The notes under the pieces are model-generated. The model saw nothing but the letters and a program-made list of their open reading frames with translations, ran no database searches and was not told where the DNA came from. Positions 1-8,000 of a stretch of DNA of 38,400 bases are shown here, piece by piece. A program made the position numbers and the translations under genes. Position 1 is the stretch's first letter, and every line of letters begins with the position of its first letter. Origin of the DNA: CAVSUR01 sp052143655 (lineage in GTDB: Bacteria > Actinomycetota > Actinomycetes > Streptosporangiales > Streptosporangiaceae); contig JBKQSL010000367.1 of the NCBI GenBank assembly GCA_052143655.1, forward strand, positions 1 through 38,400, read 5' to 3'.

Positions 1-2
1 CC

Positions 3-173
3 TACAAGCTGGGGCGCGGCACCGGCAGGTACGCCGGGATCAGCGGTCACGGCCGGTACGTGCTGAGCATCGTGTTCGTCGCTGCCCGCAACTCCAAGGG
101 CAAGTGCACCCAGAGGACGACGGCCTACCAGCAGATCATCAGGGCACGCGGCCCGGTGACGCTTAAGCACTAA
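3..173 (+). CDS. C-terminal end of a small exported protein (partial)
   Basis: An open frame enters from the left edge and ends at a TAA, giving about 56 residues. The visible part is rich in Gly, Arg and Tyr (GTGRYAGISGHGRYVL), with one cysteine and the ending PVTLKH. The GTGRYAGISG-type segment resembles the end of small secreted beta-rich proteins of unknown function in actinobacteria. The start and any signal peptide lie outside the window, so export is inferred only from that resemblance. No function is assigned. Confidence 0.5.
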   Translation, partial: YKLGRGTGRYAGISGHGRYVLSIVFVAARNSKGKCTQRTTAYQQIIRARGPVTLKH

Positions 174-224
174 GGACGTCGGGCATGCTCAGCAGGCTGA
201 CAGCCCGTCCAAGCCGGGCCATGC

Positions 225-556
225 CACACAACCGTTGTGAGTCAGCGACCCGAAGACCTTGCCCGGCATGGCCTGGGCGGTGCCGGTGAGGACGTCGGCG
301 AGCGCGTCAAAGCTCCTGCCGTCCGGCAGGCCGCAGATGATGGTGAGCCGGCTGGTCCGCTCCACGAGCGTGGCGGCGGCGGTCTGCCCGGCGCGGCCGG
401 CCGGTACCCCCTGGTCTTCGTCCTGTTCCGGCGGATCTCCCGCGACACCACCGACGGATCCCGGCCGGTATGACGGTCGATCTGCCGCACCCCCCGCCCG
501 GCCTTGCACCCCGTCGAGATCTCCGCCCGGTCCGCGAACGTTAACGCCCTGCGCAC
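225..556 (-). pseudogene. IS30-family transposase remnant with internal deletion
   Basis: Reading leftward from a GTG at 554-556, the first 50 or so residues match the N-terminal helix-turn-helix of IS30 transposases (LTFADRAEISTG, then RQIDRHTGRDPSVVSREIRRN, then TKTRGYRP). Near position 395 the reading jumps frame to a piece of the catalytic domain (TAAATLVERTSRLTII followed by LPDGRSFDALADVL and AMPGKVFGSLTHN). A complete IS30 transposase has roughly 200 residues between these two parts; they are missing, as is everything after the GSLTHN stretch, including the later acidic catalytic residues. It is a dead remnant. It lies only 15 bases downstream of the kinase stop and may have replaced the kinase's original 3' end. 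Confidence 0.7.
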
Positions 557-571
557 CCGCCACCTCCAAGA

Positions 572-1974
572 TCAACAGTCCTGTGCTGCCTGGAGGCTAT
601 GACACCGCCGCCCATACAGCGGGTGCTTATTGGGCTGGGCGGCGTCATATCTCACGATCGGTGAACGGGATATGCGTCGCGGCCGGTCTTGCGTACCGGT
701 CGGCATGCCGCCGTCGCGGTGGCCGTTCGCGCCCGGTCGCGGCGCTGGGAAGTGCACCTGCACGTGGAGCCCGCCGCCCGGGCGCAGCCGGACCTTCAGG
801 CCAGCGTCATGGGCGGTGGCTATCGCGCGGACAATGGACAGCCCGAGCCCGTGACCATCAGGGTGAGTAGCCCGCTCACCGCCGAGTCGCTGGAACGGCT
901 GGAAGAGCCGTTCGGCCTGATCTTCGGGCACCAGCGGACCTGTGTTAGACACCGTCAGGACGGAGTGCTGGTTCCTGGTTTCCGTGAGCACGTCCAGGCG
1001 GCCTCCTGGCACGTTGTGGCGGATCGCATTGTCCACCAGGTTGGCGGCCATGCGCTCGACGAGGTCTGGGTTGCCGACCACGTCGGCATGGCCGAGCGAG
1101 AAACTCGCCTGCAATCCCTGGCGGTCGGCCTCGGCGCGAAACATCGAGACGGCTCGCCCGGCGACCGCAGCCAGGTCGAACCGGCCGTGCCGGTCGAGGC
1201 CCCGCTCGCTGCTGGCCAGGGTGAGGAGGGCTTCCATGAGCCGTTCTTGCTGTTCCCCGGACGCCAGCAGGTCCTCGCACGTGGCCCGCAGCTCCTCGGC
1301 GGTCGCGCTGGGTCGGCCAGGGCGATCTCCAGGAGGGCGCGGTCGAGGGTGCGAGGCGTCCGCAGCTCGTGGGAGGCGCTGGCGACGAAGTGACGCTGCG
1401 CCTCGAAGGCCGCCTCGAGCCGGGCGAGCAGGCCGTCGATCGTGTCGGCGAGGTGCTTGATTTCGTCGCCGGGGCCGGAAAGGGCAAGCCGCTCGTGCAG
1501 GTTGCGTTCGGTGATCTGCTGGGTAGCGGCCGTCATTGTCCGGAGCGGCCGCAGCACGCGGCCCGCCATAAGCCAGCCACACACGATGGCGAGGGCAGCC
1601 ATGATGGCGAATGCGAAGCCGGACTGGGTGAGGAGCTGGTGGAGATCCTTGGCGTGCTGGGCGGCAGCCTGGGCGCTGAGCTGACGGGCGATCTGCACCT
1701 GGTGAGCGGTGGGGCTGTGGTTACGGAGCTGCGGGCTCGACTGGTGGGACGGCCCTGCGGGCGATCCGTTGACGGCGATTTCCTCTCCGCCTTTGCCGCT
1801 CACGAACAACGCGGTGGAGCGATCGACCAGCAGATAGGTGATGGCCAGCAAGCCGACCCCCGCGACGAGGAAGAGGCTGCTGTAGAGAACCGTCAGCCGG
1901 AACCGCACGGTGCGCCGCGGTCGCCGCAGCCGGGAGCGGGCCAAGGTGAGCTGCCGGATCACGGGCGTCGCCAT
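572..1974 (-). pseudogene. Two-component sensor histidine kinase, broken by one frameshift
   Basis: Membrane sensor kinase. The ATG lies one base after the regulator's TGA, so the two genes are cotranscribed. Residues about 27-50 and 118-141 are membrane helices flanking a short extracellular loop; then come a HAMP linker and the dimerisation box with phospho-acceptor His202 in SHELRTP. After EIALADP the frame breaks at 1310-1312: adding one base to the G run (a C run on the coding strand) restores SATAEELRATCEDLL and the rest. The restored part has the ATP-binding N box (NLVDNAIRHN), NTG and GHGLGLSI. Total length plus one base is an exact multiple of three (467 residues), which supports a single-base deletion. 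The final 40 or so residues do not look like kinase. The frame break may be a real mutation or an assembly error. The signal sensed is unknown; the likely target is the divergent exporter operon. Confidence 0.8.
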
Positions 1975-1975
1975 A

Positions 1976-2626
1976 TCAGATCCGATATCCGGGGGGCACG
2001 GTCTCGACGACCGGAGGGTCTCCGAGCTTGGCGCGCAGGCGGCTGACGGTGATCTTGACGGTCTTGGTGAACGGGTCCGCCATCTCGTCCCACACTCCGT
2101 CGAGCAGGTCTCCGACGGTGAGCACACCACCCTGGGCGGCGAGCAGGCGTTCGAGGACGGCGAACTCCTTGGAGGTGAGCGCGAGGGGCTTGCCCGCCCG
2201 GGTGGCGACCCGGCGGGCGGGATCGAGGCAGAGGTCACCGTGGACCAGGATCGGCGGCAGCGAGGGGGAGGAGCGGCGGCTGAGGGCGTGGATGCGAGCC
2301 ACCAGCTCGGCGAAGGCGAACGGCTTGGGCAGGTAGTCATCCGCGCCCAGGCCGAGGCCTTCCACCCGGTCGCTGATCGTCCGCGCCGCAGTCAGCATCA
2401 GGATCCGGCTGCGGCGCCGGTCGGCGACGAGCGTCCGGCAGACGTCGTCGCCGTGCACGCGAGGCAGGTCGCGGTCGAGCATCACGACGTCGTAGTCCGT
2501 CACGGCGACGTGGGCCAGGGCATCCTCGCCGTCGAAGACCACGTCGACGGCCATGCCTTCCCGGCGCAGCCCTCTCGCCATTGTGGTGGCGAGCTTGGCG
2601 TGATCCTCGACCAACAGCACCCTCAT
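1976..2626 (-). CDS. OmpR/PhoB-family response regulator
   Basis: DNA-binding partner of the adjacent kinase, 216 residues. The receiver domain starts MRVLLVEDH, with acidic pair E7/D8, phospho-acceptor Asp51 (VVMLDRDLP), Thr79 (LMLTA) and Lys101 (LPKPF). The C-terminal half is an OmpR-type winged helix (LTSKEFAVLERLL, then TVKITVSRLRAKLG and VETVPPGYRI). The start at 2626 was chosen over an upstream one because the receiver fold begins there and a GAGGGG ribosome site sits just before it. The gene is divergent from the exporter operon, and the space between carries paired half-sites that probably bind this regulator. All key receiver residues are intact, unlike the reading frame of its kinase. 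Confidence 0.9.
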   Translation of the reverse strand: MRVLLVEDHAKLATTMARGLRREGMAVDVVFDGEDALAHVAVTDYDVVMLDRDLPRVHGDDVCRTLVADRRRSRILMLTAARTISDRVEGLGLGADDYLPKPFAFAELVARIHALSRRSSPSLPPILVHGDLCLDPARRVATRAGKPLALTSKEFAVLERLLAAQGGVLTVGDLLDGVWDEMADPFTKTVKITVSRLRAKLGDPPVVETVPPGYRI

Positions 2627-2715
2627 TCGCCCCTCCCTTGGACCGCATCGTCGGCGGGCCGCTGCTGGCATGCCGCTGAGCTGGTGTTTCGTGGCTTCCA
2701 GGATGCCCGACTAGC

Positions 2716-2752
2716 GGTTACGCAGCGGTAACAGCGCTACCGCCGTGTTACC
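2716..2752. promoter_or_regulatory. Dyad of four 6-bp half-sites in the divergent promoter
   Basis: GGTTAC (2716-2721) and GGTAAC (2727-2732) are direct repeats spaced 11 bases start to start. GCTACC (2736-2741) and GTTACC (2747-2752) are their reverse complements, also 11 apart. This gives a symmetric site centred near 2734. One-helical-turn spacing is typical of OmpR/PhoB-type regulator dimers. It lies 90 bases from the regulator start and 49 bases from the exporter lipoprotein start. Binding by the adjacent regulator is inferred. Confidence 0.55.
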
Positions 2753-2800
2753 AGCGCCGTCATAGCCTCCAACCGAATCTCGGTCAAGGAGGAACATGCT

Positions 2801-3362
2801 ATGGACGAAACGCTGGCCGCCTGGCCCACTGACGCGAAGCGGCGGGGGCCCGGCTCCGCCGCGCAGGACTGATCATCGCTGTTATCGCTGGCCTCGCCTC
2901 TTCCTCGGGGCCTGTGGCGGAAGCTCGGCAGGGTCGGGAGGGCCGGGATCCGCGCCGTCGGGGCAGGATCCCTCCTCGCCGGGGTCATCGCAGAGCGGCG
3001 CGGTGGCGTTCGCGCAATGCGTGCGCTCGCACGGGGTGCCGGACTTCCCCGACCCGCAGAACGGCCATTTCCTGATCAGCGGCAATGATCGGAGCAACCC
3101 CAACTTCAACTCCGCCGTCCAGACCTGCCAGCACCTGCTGGGCCCGGGCGGGGCGACCAACGGCGGCGGGTCGAACAACTCGCAACTGCTCGCCTTCGCC
3201 AGGTGCATGCAGACGCACGGGGTGCCGCAGTTCCCTGACCCCACGGCCAGCGGCGGCATCGGGCTGCCGCAGGGAGTCGACCCGAACTCGCCGCAGTTCC
3301 AGAAGGACTGGAAGGAATGCCAGTCCAAGCTCCCCGGCAACCTGCAAGGCCAGCAGCCATGA
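2801..3362 (+). pseudogene. Exporter-associated lipoprotein with duplicated motif, two frame breaks near the N terminus
   Basis: First gene of the exporter operon. The ATG at 2801 sits 8 bases after AAGGAGG and reads MDETLAAWPTDAKRRGP. The frame then needs one added base near 2866 to read GLIIAVIAGLA, and one more near 2888 to read LFLGACGGSS. With both, the gene is an exact 187 codons with a standard lipoprotein signal and lipobox LGAC. An ATG at 2796 is in frame with the body but would lack any hydrophobic signal segment. The mature part holds two copies of a motif: FAQCVRSHGVPDFPDP and FARCMQTHGVPQFPDP. The motif is common in actinobacterial lipoproteins next to MacB-like exporters; the role is unknown. 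The ATGA overlap with the adaptor shows translational coupling. Breaks could be real or assembly errors. Confidence 0.65.
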
Positions 3363-4621
3363 GAACAACCGCAGGAAAGCCGGCCGATGAGGTCGCCGGC
3401 CCGCTCCCGGCACATGCTGGCCGGCCGAAGCGCCGCCGGCGGAAGCTGGTCGCGGCGGGCATGGTGATCGTGGTCGCGGCAGGCGCGGTCGCGCTCGGGG
3501 TCACCGACGCGTTCCGCGGATCCAGCGCCGAGGCGGCGCCCGGTCCCGAGGCCACGGCGCTGGCCACGGTCACCAGGCGGTCGCTGTCGTCGCAGACCCA
3601 GGTGAACGCCACCCTGGGCTACGCCGGCAGCTACAGCGTCGTCGCCCTGTCCGCCGCCGGAGGCGGGAGTGAGCCCTCGGGCGCGGGGGCGAGCCAGCCG
3701 GGCGGGTCGTCATCGGCGGCAGCGTTCACCGCGCTGCCAGATCCCGGCCAGGTGGTACGGCAGGGCCAGAGCCTGTACTCGGTCAACCAGTCTCCGGCGA
3801 TTCTCCTCCACGGCGCCGTCCCTGCGTACCGGACGCTGTCGGAGGGAACGACTGGTACCGACGTCCGGCAGCTCAACGCCGACCTCGTCGCGCTCAAGGA
3901 CGCCACGAGCTCCCAGCTCGACCCGCACTCCAGCTACTTCAGCGCGGCAACCGCGAGCGCGCTGGATAGCCTCCAGGCCAAGCTCGGCGTGGCCCAGACC
4001 GGCAGCCTCGCGCTCGGCCAGGCCGTCTTCCTGCCCACAGCCGCGAGGGTGACCAGCGTCTCCGCCACGGTCGGCAGCCCGGCCCAGCCGGGCGCGCAAG
4101 TCTTGCAGGCAAGCTCGACGACCCGGCAAGTCACCGCCCAGCTCGACGCCACCCAGCAGTCGGACGTGATGGTCGGCGACCGCGTGTCCATCACCCTGCC
4201 CGACAACCGGACGACGCCCGGCGTCGTGACCTCCGTCGGGACCGTGGCCACGACCCCCTCCTCGGGCTCTGGCGGAGGGTCGGGTTCGTCGTCAAGCTCA
4301 TCGTCAAGCTCGGGGTCGGAAAGCACGCCGACCATCGAGGTCGACGTCAAGCCCACCGACCGGTCCGCTACCGGCCCCCTCGACCAGGCGCCGGTCCAGG
4401 TCACCATCACCACCGGCACGGCGGACAATGCCCTGGTCGTGCCCGTCGACGCGCTGATCGCCCGGGCGAGCGGCGGTTACGCGGTGGAAGTCGCCGGGGA
4501 CGGGGGCAGCCGCCGCATCGTCCCGGTGTCGCTGGGGCTGTTCGACGACGCCGACGGATTGGTGCAGGTGAATGGCACCGCGCCCGCGGCCGGGCAGAGC
4601 GTGGTGGTCCCGAAGCTATGA
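3359..4621 (+). CDS. HlyD/MacA-like membrane fusion (adaptor) protein with peptidoglycan-binding domain
   Basis: Periplasmic-side adaptor of the ABC exporter, 420 residues. The ATG overlaps the lipoprotein stop (ATGA); an earlier in-frame ATG at 3317 would overlap that gene more deeply. An Arg/Lys-rich cytoplasmic start is followed by one membrane helix (about residues 34-52). Around residues 160-220 lies a peptidoglycan-binding type 1 repeat (SEGTTGTDVRQLNADL, then FSAATASALDSLQAKLG). The rest is beta-barrel-like (VTAQLDATQQSDVMVGDRVSITLP), interrupted by a Gly/Ser-rich linker encoded about 4255-4320. In monoderm bacteria such adaptors pair with MacB-type ATPase and permease, which follow directly. 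The exported substrate cannot be told from sequence. Confidence 0.85.
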   Translation: MRTTAGKPADEVAGPLPAHAGRPKRRRRKLVAAGMVIVVAAGAVALGVTDAFRGSSAEAAPGPEATALATVTRRSLSSQTQVNATLGYAGSYSVVALSAAGGGSEPSGAGASQPGGSSSAAAFTALPDPGQVVRQGQSLYSVNQSPAILLHGAVPAYRTLSEGTTGTDVRQLNADLVALKDATSSQLDPHSSYFSAATASALDSLQAKLGVAQTGSLALGQAVFLPTAARVTSVSATVGSPAQPGAQVLQASSTTRQVTAQLDATQQSDVMVGDRVSITLPDNRTTPGVVTSVGTVATTPSSGSGGGSGSSSSSSSSSGSESTPTIEVDVKPTDRSATGPLDQAPVQVTITTGTADNALVVPVDALIARASGGYAVEVAGDGGSRRIVPVSLGLFDDADGLVQVNGTAPAAGQSVVVPKL

Positions 4622-5472
4622 CACTGCGCAACGAGGCCCTCCCGGCCACCGCGGGCGCCGGAGCGGAACCGGGCCCGCCCGCCGTGAGGTCGGTTCCCCC
4701 GGTGCTCGAGGTTGACGCCGTGACCAAGATCTACCCCAGCCAGCCGCCCGTGACCGCCCTGCGGGGCGTGAGCTTCGCCGTCCGCCAGGGCGAGCTGGCG
4801 GCCATCGTCGGCCCGTCCGGCTCGGGCAAGACCACGCTGCTGCACCTGATCGGCACGCTCGACCGGCCCAGCTCGGGGGTGGTGCGACTCGCGGGCATCG
4901 ACGTGGCCGCGCTGGACGACCGCGAGGTCGCCTACCTGCGGGCCGCCCGCATCGGGTTCGTCTTCCAGCAGTTCTTCCTGGCCGAGCATGAAACCGTGCT
5001 CGACAACGTAGCCGATGGCCTCATGTACGCCGGGATCCGGCTGGCCGAAAGACGCCGGCGGGCGCTTGACGCCCTCGACCTGGTCGGCCTCGCGGCGCGG
5101 TCCGGCGCCCGGCCCACCCAGCTATCCGGAGGGCAGCGGCAGCGCGTGGCCATCGCGCGTGCCCTGGCCGGCCAGCCGGACATCGTGCTCGCCGACGAGC
5201 CCACCGGCAACCTCGACCAGGCCACCGGCCAGTCGATCCTGGCCCTCCTCGAGGCCCTGCACGGCGGCGGCGTCACGATCCTGATCATCACCCACGACCA
5301 GGGCATCGCGGCGCGCATGCCCCGCCGCATCGAGATGATCGACGGGCGCATCGTCGCCGATACCACCCAGGCCCCTCCCCCGTCGTCCGCAGCGGAAACC
5401 GGCCCGGGCGGCGACAGCCCGGCCCGGCGGCCGCTGGCCTGGCGGGCCTCACCTCCACCGGAGCAACCATGA
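4618..5472 (+). CDS. ABC exporter ATPase, MacB/LolD type
   Basis: Energises the exporter together with the next gene's permease; 284 residues. Walker A GPSGSGKT (about 65-72), Q-loop in FVFQQFFL, signature LSGGQRQRVAIARAL, Walker B IVLADEPTGNLD and switch histidine ITHD are all present, so it should be catalytically competent. The ETVLDNV stretch after the Q-loop is typical of the MacB/LolD group. A 30-residue N-terminal extension and a Pro-rich tail of about 40 residues flank the domain. The gene overlaps both neighbours by ATGA, so it is translationally coupled to the adaptor and permease. Confidence 0.92.
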   Translation: MTLRNEALPATAGAGAEPGPPAVRSVPPVLEVDAVTKIYPSQPPVTALRGVSFAVRQGELAAIVGPSGSGKTTLLHLIGTLDRPSSGVVRLAGIDVAALDDREVAYLRAARIGFVFQQFFLAEHETVLDNVADGLMYAGIRLAERRRRALDALDLVGLAARSGARPTQLSGGQRQRVAIARALAGQPDIVLADEPTGNLDQATGQSILALLEALHGGGVTILIITHDQGIAARMPRRIEMIDGRIVADTTQAPPPSSAAETGPGGDSPARRPLAWRASPPPEQP

Positions 5473-6677
5473 CTACCACCACCGTGTCCGCTCCCCGCCG
5501 GCTGGTGCTCGCCGACCTGCTCCGGCTGGCCAGCGTCGGGCTCCGCACCCGCAAGCTGCGCGCCGGGCTGTCCGCGCTGGGCATCGCCATCGGGGTGGCC
5601 GCCATCGTGGCCGTGCTCGGCCTGTCCGCCTCATCCCAGGCCGGGCTGCTCGCCGAGATCGACCAGCTGGGCACCAACATGCTCACCGTCAGCAACGGCC
5701 AGACCCTGTTCGGCCAGCCCGCCGAGCTCCCCAAGCAGGCCCCGGCCATGATCGGGCGTATCGCGGGGGTCACTGCGGTCCAGGACACCGCCTACGTGAG
5801 TAACGTCGACGTCTTCCGGAGCCCGCTCATCCCGTCCATCGACACCAACGCCCTTACCGTGCAGGCCACCAGCCTCGGCCTGCTGCACGCCACCGGAGAC
5901 ACCCTCGCCCGCGGCAGCTTCCTGAACGCCGCCACCGCCCAGGAGCCGGTCGCGGTGCTCGGCGCCCTGGCCGCCCAGCGTCTCGGCATCGACCGGGTCT
6001 TCGCAGGAGAGCGCGTCTGGCTCGACAGTCAGTGGTTCTACGTCGCCGGAATCCTGAACCCCGCCGTGCTCGCCCCCGACATCGACACGTCCGTGCTCGT
6101 CGGCTACCCCGCCGCGCAGGCCTATCTCGGCGCCGACGGGCATCCCTCCACCATTTATGTGCGCGCTCAGACCGGCCAGGTCGACGCGGTGCAGTCGCTG
6201 CTCGCGGCGACGGCCAACCCCGAGGCCCCGAACCAGGTCGGCGTGAGCCAGCCCTCCCAGGCGCTCGTCGCGCGCGCCGACGCCCAGTCCGCGCTCAACG
6301 GCCTGTTCCTCGGCCTCGGTGCCGTGGCGCTGCTCGTCGGCGCGGTGGGCGTCGCCAACATCATGATCATCTCAGTTCTCAAGCGCCGCTCAGAGATCGG
6401 GCTACGCCGGGCGCTCGGAGCCACGAAGGGCCACATCCGCATCCAGTTCCTGACCGAAGCCATCCTGCTCGCACTCCTGGGCGGCGCGGTCGGGGTCGCC
6501 ACCGGAGCGCTGTCGACCGCCGTGTACGCCTCCGCCAAAGGCTGGGCCGTCGTGGTACCCGCGCTCGCCTGGGGTGGCGGCCTCGGCGCAGCGCTCGCGA
6601 TCGGCGGCATCGCCGGCCTGCTCCCCGCGCTGCGCGCTGCCCGCATGTCACCCACCGAAGCCCTCTGGGCCATATGA
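5469..6677 (+). CDS. MacB/FtsX-type ABC exporter permease
   Basis: Membrane subunit of the exporter, 402 residues. It has the standard layout: a first helix at about residues 30-52 (GLSALGIAIGVAAIVAVLGL), a large extracytoplasmic MacB-PCD-type domain, then three C-terminal helices from about residue 275 (LFLGLGAVALLVGAVGVANIM, AILLALLGGAVGVATGAL, GGGLGAALAIGGIAGLLPAL). The cytoplasmic loop RRSEIGLRRALGATKGHI and the ending ALRAARMSPTEALW are family hallmarks. It overlaps the ATPase gene by ATGA. It ends the operon; a 12-bp inverted repeat follows about 50 bases downstream. Confidence 0.9.
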   Translation: MTTTTVSAPRRLVLADLLRLASVGLRTRKLRAGLSALGIAIGVAAIVAVLGLSASSQAGLLAEIDQLGTNMLTVSNGQTLFGQPAELPKQAPAMIGRIAGVTAVQDTAYVSNVDVFRSPLIPSIDTNALTVQATSLGLLHATGDTLARGSFLNAATAQEPVAVLGALAAQRLGIDRVFAGERVWLDSQWFYVAGILNPAVLAPDIDTSVLVGYPAAQAYLGADGHPSTIYVRAQTGQVDAVQSLLAATANPEAPNQVGVSQPSQALVARADAQSALNGLFLGLGAVALLVGAVGVANIMIISVLKRRSEIGLRRALGATKGHIRIQFLTEAILLALLGGAVGVATGALSTAVYASAKGWAVVVPALAWGGGLGAALAIGGIAGLLPALRAARMSPTEALWAI

Positions 6678-6729
6678 CAGCCACCTCAGGCAGCCCGACC
6701 GACCTGAAGTCCACCAGCCCGAGGGTGCA

Positions 6730-6782
6730 CAGCATCAGCGGTGCTTCTACACCACTGATGACCGGAGTGTCCGCTGATGCTG
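6730..6782 (+). repeat. 12-bp perfect inverted repeat (hairpin)
   Basis: CAGCATCAGCGG (6730-6741) is exactly complementary to CCGCTGATGCTG (6771-6782) around a 29-base loop. It follows the exporter operon and touches the start of a transposase remnant. It could be the operon terminator (there is no T tract) or part of an insertion sequence end. No target duplication was identified. Confidence 0.5.
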
Positions 6783-7118
6783 CCGTGCGTGAGCCTACCG
6801 ATGCCTGTGACCTGGCGGGACTTGCTGGAGGAGCTGGCGCCGGAGTTCAGGCGCCGTTCGACACACGCGCTGTTCATGGCGCTGGCCTGCGGGATGATCC
6901 TGGCCGGAGGCCGGCGCACGGTCGTCGCGCTCGCCGCGGCGGCGGGGATGGCCCGGCAGTGGCGGCGGGCCTGCTGGTTCTTCTCCCACGCATCCTGGGA
7001 CATTGACGACCTGGGCCTGGCGGCGGCCCGCCTTATCGTGAAATACCTGCGGCGGCCGCGCGGGCAGGGCTGGGCACTAGGCGGTCGTCGTCGGCCAGGT
7101 CAGCGTGGTAGTCAGTGA
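6777..7118 (+). pseudogene. Transposase N-terminal remnant (IS701/IS4-like DDE type)
   Basis: The frame begins near 6777 or at the ATG 6801 (MPVTWRDLLEELAPEF) and gives HALFMALACGMILAG, RRTVVALAAAAGMARQWRRAC, WFFSHASWDIDDLGLAAARL and IVKYL. This matches the N-terminal region of actinobacterial DDE transposases that continue into a VVDDT-type catalytic segment. Here the match stops after IVKYL at about 7055, and the frame runs 20 more unrelated residues to a stop. The catalytic domain is absent, so the element is inactive. The match ends where an opposed transposase remnant begins, so two elements were joined here by insertion or deletion. Confidence 0.65.
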
Positions 7119-7480
7119 GCCAGTGGATGCCGTGGTGGTCTTCGAGGTATTTGAAGAGGTTCCCGGTCCGCCACCGGCAGCGGAGCCAGGCCAGCAGCGC
7201 CGCGGCCGGGGCAGCGGTGTCGCTGGTGAGCACCTGCAGGACGGGGGTGCCGCAGCTGGGCCAGGACGGGCGGCAGGGTGGCGGCCAGGCCCGAGGGCTC
7301 GCCGTCAGCGAAGCACACCGCCCGGCCGTGGTAGTCGGTGACCACAGTGCCGGCGCGGCCGGGCTGGGCGTGGCGGCGCCTGGTGCTCCAGCCCTTGGGC
7401 ACGGGCTTGGCGCCCTCGCAGGGGACGAAGTGGTCATCGACGTAGTAGACGTGCTCCGCCCGCTGGAAGGGTGCCGCCGC
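7045..7480 (-). pseudogene. Transposase-like protein remnant, frameshifted, opposite strand
   Basis: Reading leftward from about 7480 one frame gives AEHVYYVDDHFVPCEGAKPV, then PKGWSTRRRHAQPGRAGTVV, TDYHGRAVCFADGEPSGLAA and TLPPVLAQLRHP. Near 7245 the reading shifts to another frame that gives PVLQVLTSD, RCRWRTGNLFKYLEDHHGI and HWLTDYHADLADDDR. These are recognisable as parts of a large DDE-type transposase-like family in actinobacteria (a YVDDH segment, later a GNxFKYLxxHHG segment). The long stretch normally between them is missing and both ends are lost. It is a remnant; the exact family is not certain. Confidence 0.55.
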
Positions 7481-7718
7481 CTCGCGGCGGGACCCTAAGC
7501 AGGGGACCCTGATCGGGCAGAGCGGGCAGGCCAGGAGGCTGCCCGATCGCCTGTAAGCGTACGGGCCCCCTGCTCCCACCACGATGCGGGCTGGGTATTG
7601 GGAGGGTTCTGATATCCGACGTTGCCATTACACCTGATGCCTGACGACGAGGACCGGGCGCTCCGCGCGATCGAGGCGGCGCTAGCCGGACCGGCCCCCG
7701 CTCTCGGTGTTGCAGCAA

Positions 7719-7738
7719 ACGCTACACAGGAGTAGCGT
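7719..7738. promoter_or_regulatory. Perfect 7-bp inverted repeat upstream of a small HTH gene
   Basis: ACGCTAC (7719-7725) and GTAGCGT (7732-7738) flank a 6-base spacer containing AGGA. The repeat ends 7 bases before the HTH gene's ATG, so bound protein would block translation initiation or the promoter. Autoregulation by the product is inferred from position. Confidence 0.45.
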
Positions 7739-7745
7739 AAGGGGC

Positions 7746-7976
7746 ATGGAGGAAGTGACGATCCGGCAGGCGCGCGAACTGCTGATCGAGTACAGCGCGA
7801 TGGCCCGGACCCGGGATGAGCGCGTGCAGCTCGCCTACCGGTCCGGCGTCTCCAAGGCGGAGATAGCACGGCTGACCGGGGTGGCGCGGACTACCGTCGA
7901 TCGCATCATCGACGCGGCCGGGGACCTCGTTCCGGACGGCCCGGCGGCGGCACAGGAGGGGGCGCGGCAGTCATGA
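7746..7976 (+). CDS. Small helix-turn-helix DNA-binding protein
   Basis: A 76-residue protein with one recognisable element: a helix-turn-helix at about residues 34-56 (GVSKAEIARLTGVARTTVDRII), like those of resolvases and Xre/HTH-23-type proteins. An N-terminal helix (VTIRQARELLIEYSAMAR) precedes it. There is no catalytic or ligand domain, so it may act as a simple repressor or as a subunit that needs a partner. Start 7746 has AAGGGG just upstream; an earlier in-frame codon at 7707 would begin before the inverted repeat. It stands alone between decayed transposases and the nucleoside island, and converges with deoC. Confidence 0.7.
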   Translation: MEEVTIRQARELLIEYSAMARTRDERVQLAYRSGVSKAEIARLTGVARTTVDRIIDAAGDLVPDGPAAAQEGARQS

Positions 7977-8000
7977 GCGCAGGCCAGGCGCCCCGCCGCC

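Noticed and set aside
572..1460. Long plus-strand open frames opposite the kinase gene
   Set aside because: They are shadow frames created by high GC; none shows a domain, and the minus strand carries kinase motifs across the same bases.
7637..7735. A 32-codon ORF as a separate gene
   Set aside because: No ribosome site and no similarity beyond a vague resemblance to the start of DUF3040 proteins; kept only as part of the HTH-locus observation.
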